From positions 1 to 7,240 of the forward strand of contig JAUVNZ010000075.1 of the NCBI GenBank assembly GCA_030599435.1: a stretch of 7,240 bases of DNA, written 5' to 3'. A program made the position numbers and the translations under genes. The stretch comes from Gammaproteobacteria bacterium (GTDB lineage: Bacteria > Pseudomonadota > Gammaproteobacteria > SZUA-152). Shown here piece after piece: positions 1 through 5,755 of this stretch. Positions within the stretch are counted from its first letter, which is position 1; each line of letters begins with the position of its first letter. The notes under the pieces are model-generated. The model was not told the origin of the DNA, made no database searches, and worked only from the letters and a program-made list of their open reading frames with translations.

Positions 1-152
1 ACAAACTCGTAATTATTTTTTTTGTAGAAGCATCCAGACCCTTTTATAGCTGTTCCTTGTGCTTCTTCATGAATCAGAGGAAATACTACTCGTGCTACGA
101 ACTGTTCATTTGCCTGTAGCTCTTGTTTGCTGAGATTAGAGTAGATATCCAT
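1..152 (-). CDS. Partial hypothetical protein (N-terminal 50 codons, continues beyond the left edge)
   Basis: This open frame starts at an ATG (150-152) and reads without a stop to the first base of the window. In-frame codons upstream of the ATG reach a TAG at 168-170, so the ATG is the only ordinary start. The peptide begins MDIYSNLSKQELQ and contains GTAIKGSGCFY at about residues 34-44. A G-[ST]-G-x-F/Y turn followed by a beta-strand is how the first strands of trypsin-like (chymotrypsin-fold) domains often look, but the catalytic His would lie beyond the edge, so this is only a hint. No clear Shine-Dalgarno precedes the start. It is co-oriented with the upstream methyltransferase but separated from it by 135 nt and a palindromic repeat, so it is probably not tightly coupled to it. 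I do not recognise the gene. It could also be a spurious frame, but 50 codons without a stop and ordinary residue composition favour a real gene. Confidence 0.45.
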   Translation of the reverse strand, partial: MDIYSNLSKQELQANEQFVARVVFPLIHEEAQGTAIKGSGCFYKKNNYEF

Positions 153-192
153 AATATGTCTAACAGACTACTATGCGGTAGGCACGAATACT

Positions 193-256
193 GTCATTCC
201 GGCGGAGGCCGGAATCCAGTGGTTTGGATATGGATACCGACCTTCGCCGGCATGAC
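193..256. repeat. REP/MITE-like dispersed palindrome
   Basis: Two 26-nt arms (193-218 and 231-256) are inverted copies matching at 22 of 26 positions, separated by a 12-nt spacer. The left arm is itself a hairpin: ATTCCGGC (196-203) and GCCGGAAT (208-215) pair perfectly around a GGAG loop. The right arm is a decayed version of the same unit. The GTCATTCCGGC...GGAATCC pattern is typical of short intergenic palindromes spread through many proteobacterial genomes. A second small palindrome, ATGAC-N5-GTCAT (252-266), sits on the right border. No T-run follows on either strand, so it is unlikely to be an intrinsic terminator. It may protect the 3' end of the methyltransferase transcript. Confidence 0.75.
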
Positions 257-287
257 GTGATGTCATTAATGTTTCACTCAATAATGT

Positions 288-1145
288 TTACTTTCTGCCA
301 TGGGCAATCCATGTAGTGCCCGTCATACGGACTTTGCCATCTTTCTTTTGGGCATTGGCGGAGTCAATCACATCTTTGACAAAGGCATTACGGCTTTCTT
401 CATCCATTTGTTTCATCAGTTGCACGATGGGGCCAGCCATGTCTTCCATCATTCCCCAATATTCTTCGCCGCTGTCTGCTTCAAACATGGTGACGGCGAG
501 GTCTTCCACTTCAACATTGTTAAAACCACTATCAGTTAACGCCTGCGTTAAGCGATCCGGATTGGCAAAGGCAAACACGCCGGGTGAGCCGGGTGGTGGT
601 TGTGGAACTTCCATGTGTTTCATGAGTGTTGTCATTGCATGGGTGAAAAAAGGATTTCGTTCTGGCTCTGCCCAGCAGGCAACCGCGATACGAGCATTAT
701 CTTTCATAACACGGTGAATTTGTTGCAAGGTATTCTCTGGTTCTGGCATGAACATCAGTCCCCAGCGAATTGTGATGGCGTGAAAACTTTCTGGATCAAA
801 GTCCAGTGTTTTACCATCGACACAACGAAATTCAATATTGGATACGTTTTGCTGGCGTGCTTTTTCACGCGCGATGTCTAACATGTCATCCGCCAGATCG
901 GTACCAATCACAAATCCGCTATCACCAACACGTAAAGCAGCAGGAATGGCTGGCTCACCAGTTCCGGAAGCAATATCCAGCACCTGGTCACCTTCTTTAA
1001 GCGCGATGAGTTCCAGCATGCGTAACGTGACGGGTTCGCTACTCTCTCTTAATCGTGCGTCATGTTTTTTCCAACCCGCAGCAACACTGCTCCAGGTTTT
1101 ATGTTCGCGGTTTATGATGTCCTGGTTAGGGTTCGAGTTTTCCAT
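288..1145 (-). CDS. Class I SAM-dependent methyltransferase, substrate unknown
   Basis: This 285-residue protein has a Rossmann-type methyltransferase fold of the UbiE/Methyltransf_11-25 kind. Motif I, the SAM-binding glycine loop, is VLDIASGTGEPAI at residues 55-67. The acidic end of strand beta2 is GTDLADDML at 81-89. An acidic VDG follows strand beta3 at 109-111, the post-motif strand ITIRWGLMFM is at about 124-133, and the RVMKDNARIAVACW strand is at 145-158. The C-terminal half (about 175-270), with a PQPPPGSPG stretch and an acidic Met-rich helical part, is probably a substrate lid. There is no signal peptide, so it should be cytoplasmic. The ATG at 1145 was chosen because the next in-frame Met is too close to motif I. 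Its Shine-Dalgarno is poor. It lies 47 nt after holC on the same strand, suggesting co-transcription. The fold is clear, but the acceptor (quinone, lipid, small molecule or other) cannot be told from sequence alone. Confidence 0.85.
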   Translation of the reverse strand: MENSNPNQDIINREHKTWSSVAAGWKKHDARLRESSEPVTLRMLELIALKEGDQVLDIASGTGEPAIPAALRVGDSGFVIGTDLADDMLDIAREKARQQNVSNIEFRCVDGKTLDFDPESFHAITIRWGLMFMPEPENTLQQIHRVMKDNARIAVACWAEPERNPFFTHAMTTLMKHMEVPQPPPGSPGVFAFANPDRLTQALTDSGFNNVEVEDLAVTMFEADSGEEYWGMMEDMAGPIVQLMKQMDEESRNAFVKDVIDSANAQKKDGKVRMTGTTWIAHGRK

Positions 1146-1192
1146 TGGCTTGTTTGTTGCTCTGTTTGAAGTAGGGAATGTAATGGGGAGGG

Positions 1193-1609
1193 TTATATGT
1201 TGTGAGTCTCTAGCTGGTAACCTCGGTCTCGATAAAACTGGAAATGTTCACGTCCTAGCGCTTTTGCCTGTTCATCGGAGCCTACCAGTTCCGCCACGCG
1301 TTGGAAGCGGCTGAAGAAGAGTGGCACCTCAGGAGCAAGGTTTATGAGGACGTCGCTATCTATGTTCGGGGCATCGTGAGTACCAAGCTGGACGGGAGAA
1401 TTTTCGTTGGAATCGTCTTGGTAGCGTTGGTGAGGGATAAAACTACCAGCCCGAAAGGTCCAAAGCAGGTTATCGATCTTTTCTAATTGATCGTTGGATC
1501 CCGCATGCACATAGATACGGTGGCCCAGGCCAAAGGCCTTTTCGATGAGTTTGCAGGCGGTATGCTCGCGCGAGCCCGACTGGAGAATGTAAAAATCGAC
1601 TTTAGTCAT
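1193..1609 (-). CDS. holC: DNA polymerase III chi subunit
   Basis: HolC (chi) is the accessory subunit of the Pol III clamp loader. With psi it links the replisome to single-stranded-DNA-binding protein on the lagging strand. The 138-residue length is close to the 147 of E. coli. Family features are the N-terminal strand MTKVDFYIL (1-9), the helix ACKLIEKAFGLGHRIYVH (18-35), the signature LLWTFRAGSFIPH (48-60), DVLINL (86-91) before an aromatic stretch PLFFSRFQRVAEL (96-108), and a C-terminal helix ending FYRDRGYQL. Position directly downstream of pepA is the classical proteobacterial arrangement and supports the call. The ATG at 1607-1609 has only a poor Shine-Dalgarno of its own. It overlaps by ATGA the stop of a tiny upstream ORF, which suggests that translation may be coupled. 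In E. coli valS follows; here a methyltransferase does. Confidence 0.93.
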   Translation of the reverse strand: MTKVDFYILQSGSREHTACKLIEKAFGLGHRIYVHAGSNDQLEKIDNLLWTFRAGSFIPHQRYQDDSNENSPVQLGTHDAPNIDSDVLINLAPEVPLFFSRFQRVAELVGSDEQAKALGREHFQFYRDRGYQLETHNI

Positions 1610-1660
1610 GGCCTAATATTACTACCTGTCATTTTTTCCTACACATTTTTTCCTACACAT
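1606..1660 (-). other. Cascade of micro-ORFs leading into the holC start
   Basis: Three ATG codons with AGGA-type ribosome sites occur between pepA and holC on the minus strand, at 1658-1660, 1644-1646 and 1630-1632. The first encodes MCRKKCVGKNDR and stops at 1622-1624. The second encodes MCRKK, and its TGA (1629-1631) overlaps the third ATG as ATGA. The third encodes MTGSNIRP, and its TGA (1606-1608) overlaps the holC ATG (1607-1609), again as ATGA. The arithmetic is read directly from the bases. That these frames are translated, or couple translation to holC, is inference. holC lacks a well-spaced Shine-Dalgarno of its own (an AGG lies only two bases from its ATG), which makes re-initiation plausible. 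The frames may equally be accidents of the duplicated AT-rich spacer. Confidence 0.35.
1630..1657. repeat. Perfect 14-nt tandem duplication in the pepA-holC gap
   Basis: The unit CATTTTTTCCTACA occurs twice head to tail (1630-1643 and 1644-1657), followed by the first four bases of a third copy (1658-1661). On the coding (minus) strand each unit is TGTAGGAAAAAATG, which contains an AGGA Shine-Dalgarno core and an ATG four to five bases later. The repeat probably arose by replication slippage, and it multiplies possible ribosome entry points just upstream of holC. Confidence 0.9.
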
Positions 1661-1679
1661 TAGTTTCCTGTTTTTATGT

Positions 1680-3173
1680 TTAGCCTACAGAGCGGTCTAT
1701 CAGAAACTGTGTTAACAGGGGTACGGGTCGTCCTGTTGCACCTTTTTTATCACCAGAAAGCCAGGCAGTGCCAGCGATATCCATGTGTGCCCAGTGAAGT
1801 TTTTGGGTGAATCGTGATAGGAAACAGGCTGCTGTAATGGTACCAGCGGTACGGTCCGCAATATTGGGAATGTCAGCAAAATTGCTCTTAAGCTGATCAT
1901 TGTATTCATCCCATAGAGGCAGCTCCCAGGCTCGGTCACCGCTGGTTCTCCCGGCATTTAATAAATCATGTACAAGAGGATTATGATTGCCCATTACGCC
2001 GCTGGCATGGCGACCCAGGGCAACCACGCAGGCACCGGTAAGGGTAGCAATATCCACGACCGTATCAGGATTGAAACGTTCGCAGTAGGTGAGTGCATCA
2101 CACAAAATAAGGCGCCCTTCGGCATCAGTATTTAAGACCTCAATGGTTTGGCCAGACATGCTGGTGACAATATCTCCAGGTTTGGTGGCTGCGCCGTCTG
2201 GCATATTTTCAACGGTAGGGATAACGCCAATGACATTGCGAGGCAGTTTCAGTTCTGCGCAGGCTGTGAGAGTGCCTAGTACACTGGCCGCACCGCACAT
2301 ATCGTATTTCATCTCATCCATTGCGGCGCCAGGTTTAATCGAAATGCCGCCAGAGTCAAAGGTCACTCCTTTACCTACCAGCACAATAGGTTTTTCATTG
2401 TCTTTGCCGCCCTGATATTCGGCAATAATCAGCTTGGGTGCCTCACGCGAACCTCTGGTCACAGAAAGCAGGGCGCCCATACCAAGTTTTTCCATTTGCT
2501 CCTGCTCAATTACGCTGACTTTCAGAGTGCTGTATTTTTCACCCATAGTGCGCGCCTGTTCGGCGAGGTAGCTTGGGGTGCAGATATTACCGGGTAAATT
2601 ACCAAGGTCTCTGGCCTGTGATACACCCATAGAGATGGCCGAACCTTCACGAACAGCGGTTTCACCACTAGGTAAATCGCTGCGTTTAGGCACCATGAGG
2701 GTGAGTTTACGCAGTGGGCGACGAGTATCCTCTTTTTTCGATTTTAACTGGTCAAAGCTGTAGAGTGATTCGCAGGTAATTTCCACACTGTGGCGAACTT
2801 TCCAGGGTAGATCCCGAGTTTTTACGCTGATATCAGAAAGGTAGCTCATACCTTCCAGGGAACCAGTTTCATTAAGACGACTGACGGCACTGGCGATAAT
2901 ACGTTTAAATTCCTTGTCGCCGACCTCCCTTTCTTTGCCGCAGCCAACTAGCAATACGCGGTCGGCCAGTGTTTTTGGGATGTTATGAAGTAGTAGAGTT
3001 TGGCCCAGTTGACCCTCAATATCTCCGCGGCGAAGCAGGGAAGATATGTAGCCATCACTGGCCTTGTCCAGCGACTCTGCGGCCGGGCTGAGACGTCGGG
3101 GTTCGAAGATGCCGACTACCACGCAAGCGGAGCGTTGTTTTGCCGGGTTGCCACTTTTGATGCTGAATTCCAT
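1680..3173 (-). CDS. pepA: Leucyl aminopeptidase PepA (M17 family)
   Basis: PepA is a cytosolic two-metal M17 aminopeptidase, normally a hexamer, that removes N-terminal residues such as Leu. In E. coli it is also a DNA-binding protein used in Xer recombination at cer and in carAB control. The start is set at the ATG at 3171-3173, giving 497 residues beginning MEFSIKSG, as in E. coli PepA (503). A GTG five codons upstream is possible but overlaps the GAGAAG ribosome site of this ATG. The N-terminal domain includes [10 protein letters not shown] (21-30). The catalytic domain shows [14 protein letters not shown] (268-281), MKYDMCG (288-294) and NTDAEGRL (348-355). Metal and catalytic residues are present: K268, D273, K280, D291, D350, E352 and R354. 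Nothing is missing, so the enzyme should be active. It is the first gene of a leftward unit with holC 70 nt downstream. Confidence 0.97.
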   Translation of the reverse strand: MEFSIKSGNPAKQRSACVVVGIFEPRRLSPAAESLDKASDGYISSLLRRGDIEGQLGQTLLLHNIPKTLADRVLLVGCGKEREVGDKEFKRIIASAVSRLNETGSLEGMSYLSDISVKTRDLPWKVRHSVEITCESLYSFDQLKSKKEDTRRPLRKLTLMVPKRSDLPSGETAVREGSAISMGVSQARDLGNLPGNICTPSYLAEQARTMGEKYSTLKVSVIEQEQMEKLGMGALLSVTRGSREAPKLIIAEYQGGKDNEKPIVLVGKGVTFDSGGISIKPGAAMDEMKYDMCGAASVLGTLTACAELKLPRNVIGVIPTVENMPDGAATKPGDIVTSMSGQTIEVLNTDAEGRLILCDALTYCERFNPDTVVDIATLTGACVVALGRHASGVMGNHNPLVHDLLNAGRTSGDRAWELPLWDEYNDQLKSNFADIPNIADRTAGTITAACFLSRFTQKLHWAHMDIAGTAWLSGDKKGATGRPVPLLTQFLIDRSVG

Positions 3174-3241
3174 CGTTTTTCTTCTCACTTGGTAATAGTC
3201 ATTTATTGTTCTTGGTAGTTCGCTGCTCTCAATAATGCCAG

Positions 3242-3270
3242 ATAGTCCATGGTGATTGGTTTCGGACTAT
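3242..3270. promoter_or_regulatory. Short inverted repeat in the pepA-lptF divergent region
   Basis: ATAGTCC (3242-3248) and GGACTAT (3264-3270) are perfect 7-bp inverted copies with a 15-nt spacer. The site lies about 70-100 nt upstream of pepA in the shared control region, where an operator would be expected. E. coli pepA is reported to be autoregulated by PepA, so an operator here is plausible. The arms are short, however, and chance cannot be excluded. Confidence 0.3.
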
Positions 3271-3341
3271 GTTTGGGTTACGGTAGAGGGCACAGTCTAC
3301 TGGAACACCCGCTCCGGGAACACTCTGAGCATACAAGAAAA

Positions 3342-3372
3342 TTAATACTGATTTTGATACAAATATTGATAC
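3342..3372 (+). promoter_or_regulatory. Three heptamers TTRATAC at exact 12-nt spacing upstream of lptF
   Basis: TTAATAC (3342-3348), TTGATAC (3354-3360) and TTGATAC (3366-3372) are in direct orientation with a 12-nt period. The two right-hand 12-mers match at 10 of 12 positions. The array ends 42 nt before the lptF start and sits in the only gap shared by pepA and lptF. The spacing is close to one helical turn, as for arrays bound on one DNA face, so it could be an activator or repressor site. I do not see a convincing -35/-10 pair built on these copies, and the regulator is unknown. Confidence 0.35.
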
Positions 3373-3414
3373 GACAGCCTTCAGAAAAACATCTAAATCA
3401 AAGACCCCTTAGTT

Positions 3415-4527
3415 TTGGTTATTGACCGTTATTTAACAAAAGAAATCTTGCAGGCATTTGTGGCTGTGGTAGTGGTGCTATTGCTGATTTTTTCCACCCG
3501 GCATTTTGTGCTTTTTTTGGCCGATGCTGCATCAGGTAAAATAAGCAGCGAGATAGTATTGAATATGCTGGCCTTGCGCACCATCACCTCGTTAAGCGTG
3601 ATATTGCCATTTGGGCTCTATATTGCCGTATTGCTGGCATTTGGTCGTTTGTACAAAGACAGTGAAATGACGGCATTGTCGGCTTGTGGTGTAGGGCCTA
3701 TGCGAGTGATTCGTACTGTATTTCTCGTGTCGGTGGTCTGCAGTTTGTTGGTGGTCTTTTTTTCATTCTGGGCTACGCCCTGGGCGAATGAAAAAGTTTT
3801 TCAGGTGCGTGAACAGGCACAGGCGGCGACACCTTTTGCAACCGTTTCAGCCGGCCAGTTCAGTAGTATCGGCCATGGTAGGCAGGTATTTTACGTAGAG
3901 AAATTAACTGAAGATCGTTCCCGACTTGAGGATGTTTTTGTCCAGTCACAGGAAAATAATGGCCTTCTGGATGTTTTTTCAGCGCGTAGTGGCCATCAAA
4001 CTATAAACCCGGAAACCCGTGCGCGTTATTTAGTGTTAGTAGATGGCTATCGATATCATGGCACACCAGGCAGTGCTGATTTCACAATCCAGAAATTCAA
4101 GAAAAATGCGATTCGGCTTGAGCGGAAGGAGATTGTTTCCTTGCACCGCACACGCTGGGCAACACCTACACAGGATTTGTGGAACTCGAATAACTTGCTG
4201 GATCAGGCAGAGTTTCAGAGCAGGTTTTCCATGCCATTGGCCACGCTATTGCTGGCTGTATTGGCAGTGTTGTTGAGCCGTACCTCACCTCGACAGGGAC
4301 GTTTTGCTAAATTATTTATTGCTGTACTTGTTTTTATTACTTACTACAACACATTGGGCGTTGCACAATCCTGGGTGGCACGCGGTGAGGTGCCAATACA
4401 GGTCGGAGTATGGTGGGTTCATATTTGTTTGCTAATGGTCATGGCGACTATAGCGATCAAATATTGGGGTTGGCGACCTTTTTCATCAAAGATGCAGACT
4501 CAAACCTCTACAGCAAATGAAGGTTAA
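3415..4527 (+). CDS. lptF: LPS export ABC transporter permease LptF
   Basis: LptF pairs with LptG and two LptB ATPases in the inner membrane. The complex extracts lipopolysaccharide and passes it through LptC and LptA toward the outer membrane. The 370 residues (E. coli 366) show the YjgP/YjgQ architecture. Three N-terminal membrane segments lie at about 13-35, 53-77 and 99-121. A periplasmic beta-jellyroll domain covers about 125-265, and three C-terminal segments lie at about 272-289, 299-319 and 330-350. The cytoplasmic motif GRLYKDSEMTALSACG (77-92) matches the LptB-contacting loop region of the family (E. coli GKLYTESEITVMHACG). The start is TTG at 3415-3417, aligning MVIDRYL with E. coli MIIIRYL. 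A TAA lies seven codons upstream and no ATG or GTG is available between. No Shine-Dalgarno is visible, so initiation is probably weak. lptG follows after 16 nt. Confidence 0.95.
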   Translation: MVIDRYLTKEILQAFVAVVVVLLLIFSTRHFVLFLADAASGKISSEIVLNMLALRTITSLSVILPFGLYIAVLLAFGRLYKDSEMTALSACGVGPMRVIRTVFLVSVVCSLLVVFFSFWATPWANEKVFQVREQAQAATPFATVSAGQFSSIGHGRQVFYVEKLTEDRSRLEDVFVQSQENNGLLDVFSARSGHQTINPETRARYLVLVDGYRYHGTPGSADFTIQKFKKNAIRLERKEIVSLHRTRWATPTQDLWNSNNLLDQAEFQSRFSMPLATLLLAVLAVLLSRTSPRQGRFAKLFIAVLVFITYYNTLGVAQSWVARGEVPIQVGVWWVHICLLMVMATIAIKYWGWRPFSSKMQTQTSTANEG

Positions 4528-4531
4528 GGGA

Positions 4532-4546
4532 ATGGTGAATTAAGTG
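4532..4546 (+). promoter_or_regulatory. lptG ribosome binding site with an interrupted in-frame upstream ATG
   Basis: GGTGA (4534-4538) is a good Shine-Dalgarno core with 5-nt spacing to the GTG at 4544-4546, which fixes the lptG start. The ribosome site is embedded in a minimal frame ATG-GTG-AAT-TAA (4532-4543). This frame is in phase with lptG and ends exactly where lptG begins. Confidence 0.6.
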
Positions 4547-5608
4547 TTAATCCTCGATCGATATATTGCACGTCATGTTGTTATGGGCATCCTGCTAGTG
4601 ATGGGTTTGTTGTTGTCATTATTCACAGTATTTTCATTTATGGATGAGCTAAATCGAGTAGGTAGCGGCAGTTATAAAACATCAGACGCTATTTTGTACG
4701 TGTTGTTATTAATTCCTGGTTTAATTTATCAATTATTTCCTATCACCGCGTTGCTTGGTTGCACGATTGGGTTAGGAGTATTGGCAAGTAATAGTGAGTT
4801 GACGATTATGCGCGCTGCAGGCATCTCATTAAATAAAATTGTTTGGTCAACAATGAAAGTGGGTTTTCTGCTAGTGGCATTAACCTTGATTATTGGAGAA
4901 AGTATCGCGCCGGTTGCTGAGCAATATGCAAGAACGCTTCGTTCTGTTGCTATTTCCGACAAGCTGGCGATTCGTGGTAAATCTCAATTATGGGCCAGGG
5001 ATGGAAATAGTTTTGTGAATGTTCGTGAAATTTTACCCGGCGAGCGTCTTGGTGGGATATTTATTTATGAAAGGGACGCATCTCACCAGGTATCCCGCAT
5101 TGTTCAGGCACAGTCAGCAGTATTTCAGAAAAACCAGTGGATACTGGAAAATGTGGTGAGTAGTGATTTAGCCAGTAAACAAGTGACTTCGCAACACCAG
5201 GAAAAATTAATTTGGGATACTAGCTTAAGCCCTGATTTATTGAGTGTGGTGACGCTTCATCCTGCTACCATGTCAATTCAAGGTTTGTATCAATATGTTG
5301 GTTATTTAAAGAAAAATGGCCTGGATGCAGCAACGTATGAATATGCATTGTGGGGAAAATTAATTGCACCTCTGACAACTGGTGTGATGATGTTTCTCGC
5401 AATTCCTTTTGTATTTGGGCCATTACGCTCGGTTGGAGTAGGGCATCGAGTGCTTGTTGGTGCATTGGTGGGTATTGGGTTTTATTTGGCTAACCAGATG
5501 TTTGCCTATGTGGGTATCGTGTATAACTTTAACCCAGTAATGAGTGCATTATTACCCGCGACAATTGCGTTTATTGTTGCTTACTGGATGTTACGCAGGG
5601 TGAATTAA
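4544..5608 (+). CDS. lptG: LPS export ABC transporter permease LptG
   Basis: LptG is the partner permease of LptF in the LptB2FG lipopolysaccharide extractor. The 354 residues (E. coli 360) show the same plan. Membrane segments lie at about 12-33, 55-80 and 101-123, a periplasmic jellyroll at about 125-265, and membrane segments at about 272-292, 301-321 and 332-349. Conserved stretches include ILDRYIAR at the N-terminus, NSELTIMRAAGIS (83-95) in the LptB-facing loop, LWARDGNSFVNVREI (149-163) and FVFGPLRSVGVGHRV (289-303). Compared with E. coli from memory, the basic residues K34, K40 and K41 of the first segment align with S31, N37 and R38, while D37 is kept as D34. The start is GTG, 16 nt after lptF in the same operon. 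Two terminator-like hairpins follow. Confidence 0.95.
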   Translation: MLILDRYIARHVVMGILLVMGLLLSLFTVFSFMDELNRVGSGSYKTSDAILYVLLLIPGLIYQLFPITALLGCTIGLGVLASNSELTIMRAAGISLNKIVWSTMKVGFLLVALTLIIGESIAPVAEQYARTLRSVAISDKLAIRGKSQLWARDGNSFVNVREILPGERLGGIFIYERDASHQVSRIVQAQSAVFQKNQWILENVVSSDLASKQVTSQHQEKLIWDTSLSPDLLSVVTLHPATMSIQGLYQYVGYLKKNGLDAATYEYALWGKLIAPLTTGVMMFLAIPFVFGPLRSVGVGHRVLVGALVGIGFYLANQMFAYVGIVYNFNPVMSALLPATIAFIVAYWMLRRVN

Positions 5609-5619
5609 TTGCTTGTTTA

Positions 5620-5649
5620 AGAGTGCTTTGAGCGAGTGCTCTGTTTTTT
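5620..5649 (+). terminator. Possible weak first terminator after lptG
   Basis: AGAGTGCT (5620-5627) can pair in RNA with AGTGCTCT (5635-5642) through six Watson-Crick and two G-U pairs around a 7-nt loop. A G and six T residues (5644-5649) follow. It lies 11 nt after the lptG stop. The wobble pairs make it weaker than the hairpin at 5690. Confidence 0.4.
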
Positions 5650-5689
5650 GGTTTCTGTTAAAGTCTTCAATTTTTTTAAACTTTAGAAT

Positions 5690-5723
5690 AAAAAAGACTG
5701 GCAGGTATCTACCAGTCTTTTTT
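5690..5723. terminator. Bidirectional intrinsic terminator between lptG and soxB
   Basis: AAAAAAGACTGG (5690-5701) and CCAGTCTTTTTT (5712-5723) form a perfect 12-bp inverted repeat with a 10-nt loop. The A-run and T-run at its ends give a U-tract on both strands. The hairpin therefore can end the rightward lptFG transcript and the leftward soxB transcript, fitting its place between convergent genes. Confidence 0.9.
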
Positions 5724-5755
5724 GTGATCATCACACCAGTAATTTGTACGTTTGA

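Noticed and set aside
193..256. Intrinsic terminator for the pepA-holC-methyltransferase unit
   Set aside because: The hairpin is strong but no T-run follows on the minus strand, and its sequence fits a dispersed repeat better.
838..1314. A 158-codon plus-strand open frame across the methyltransferase and holC
   Set aside because: It is antisense to two well-supported genes, has low-complexity Ser/Met-rich composition and no recognisable motif. The same holds for the other plus-strand frames inside pepA and soxB.
3204..3232. Possible sigma-70 promoter for pepA (TTGAGA at 3227-3232, minus strand)
   Set aside because: The hexamer at 17-nt spacing (ACAATA) matches the -10 consensus poorly, so I do not call it.
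3302..3323. Direct repeat GGAACAC (3302-3308 and 3317-3323) in the pepA-lptF gap
   Set aside because: There are only two 7-nt copies, with no further symmetry, so this is compatible with chance.
5723..5735. TGTGATCATCACA, resembling a CRP/FNR half-site pair
   Set aside because: The spacing between half-sites is 3 rather than 6 (CRP) or 4 (FNR), and it lies between two convergent 3' ends where no promoter is expected.
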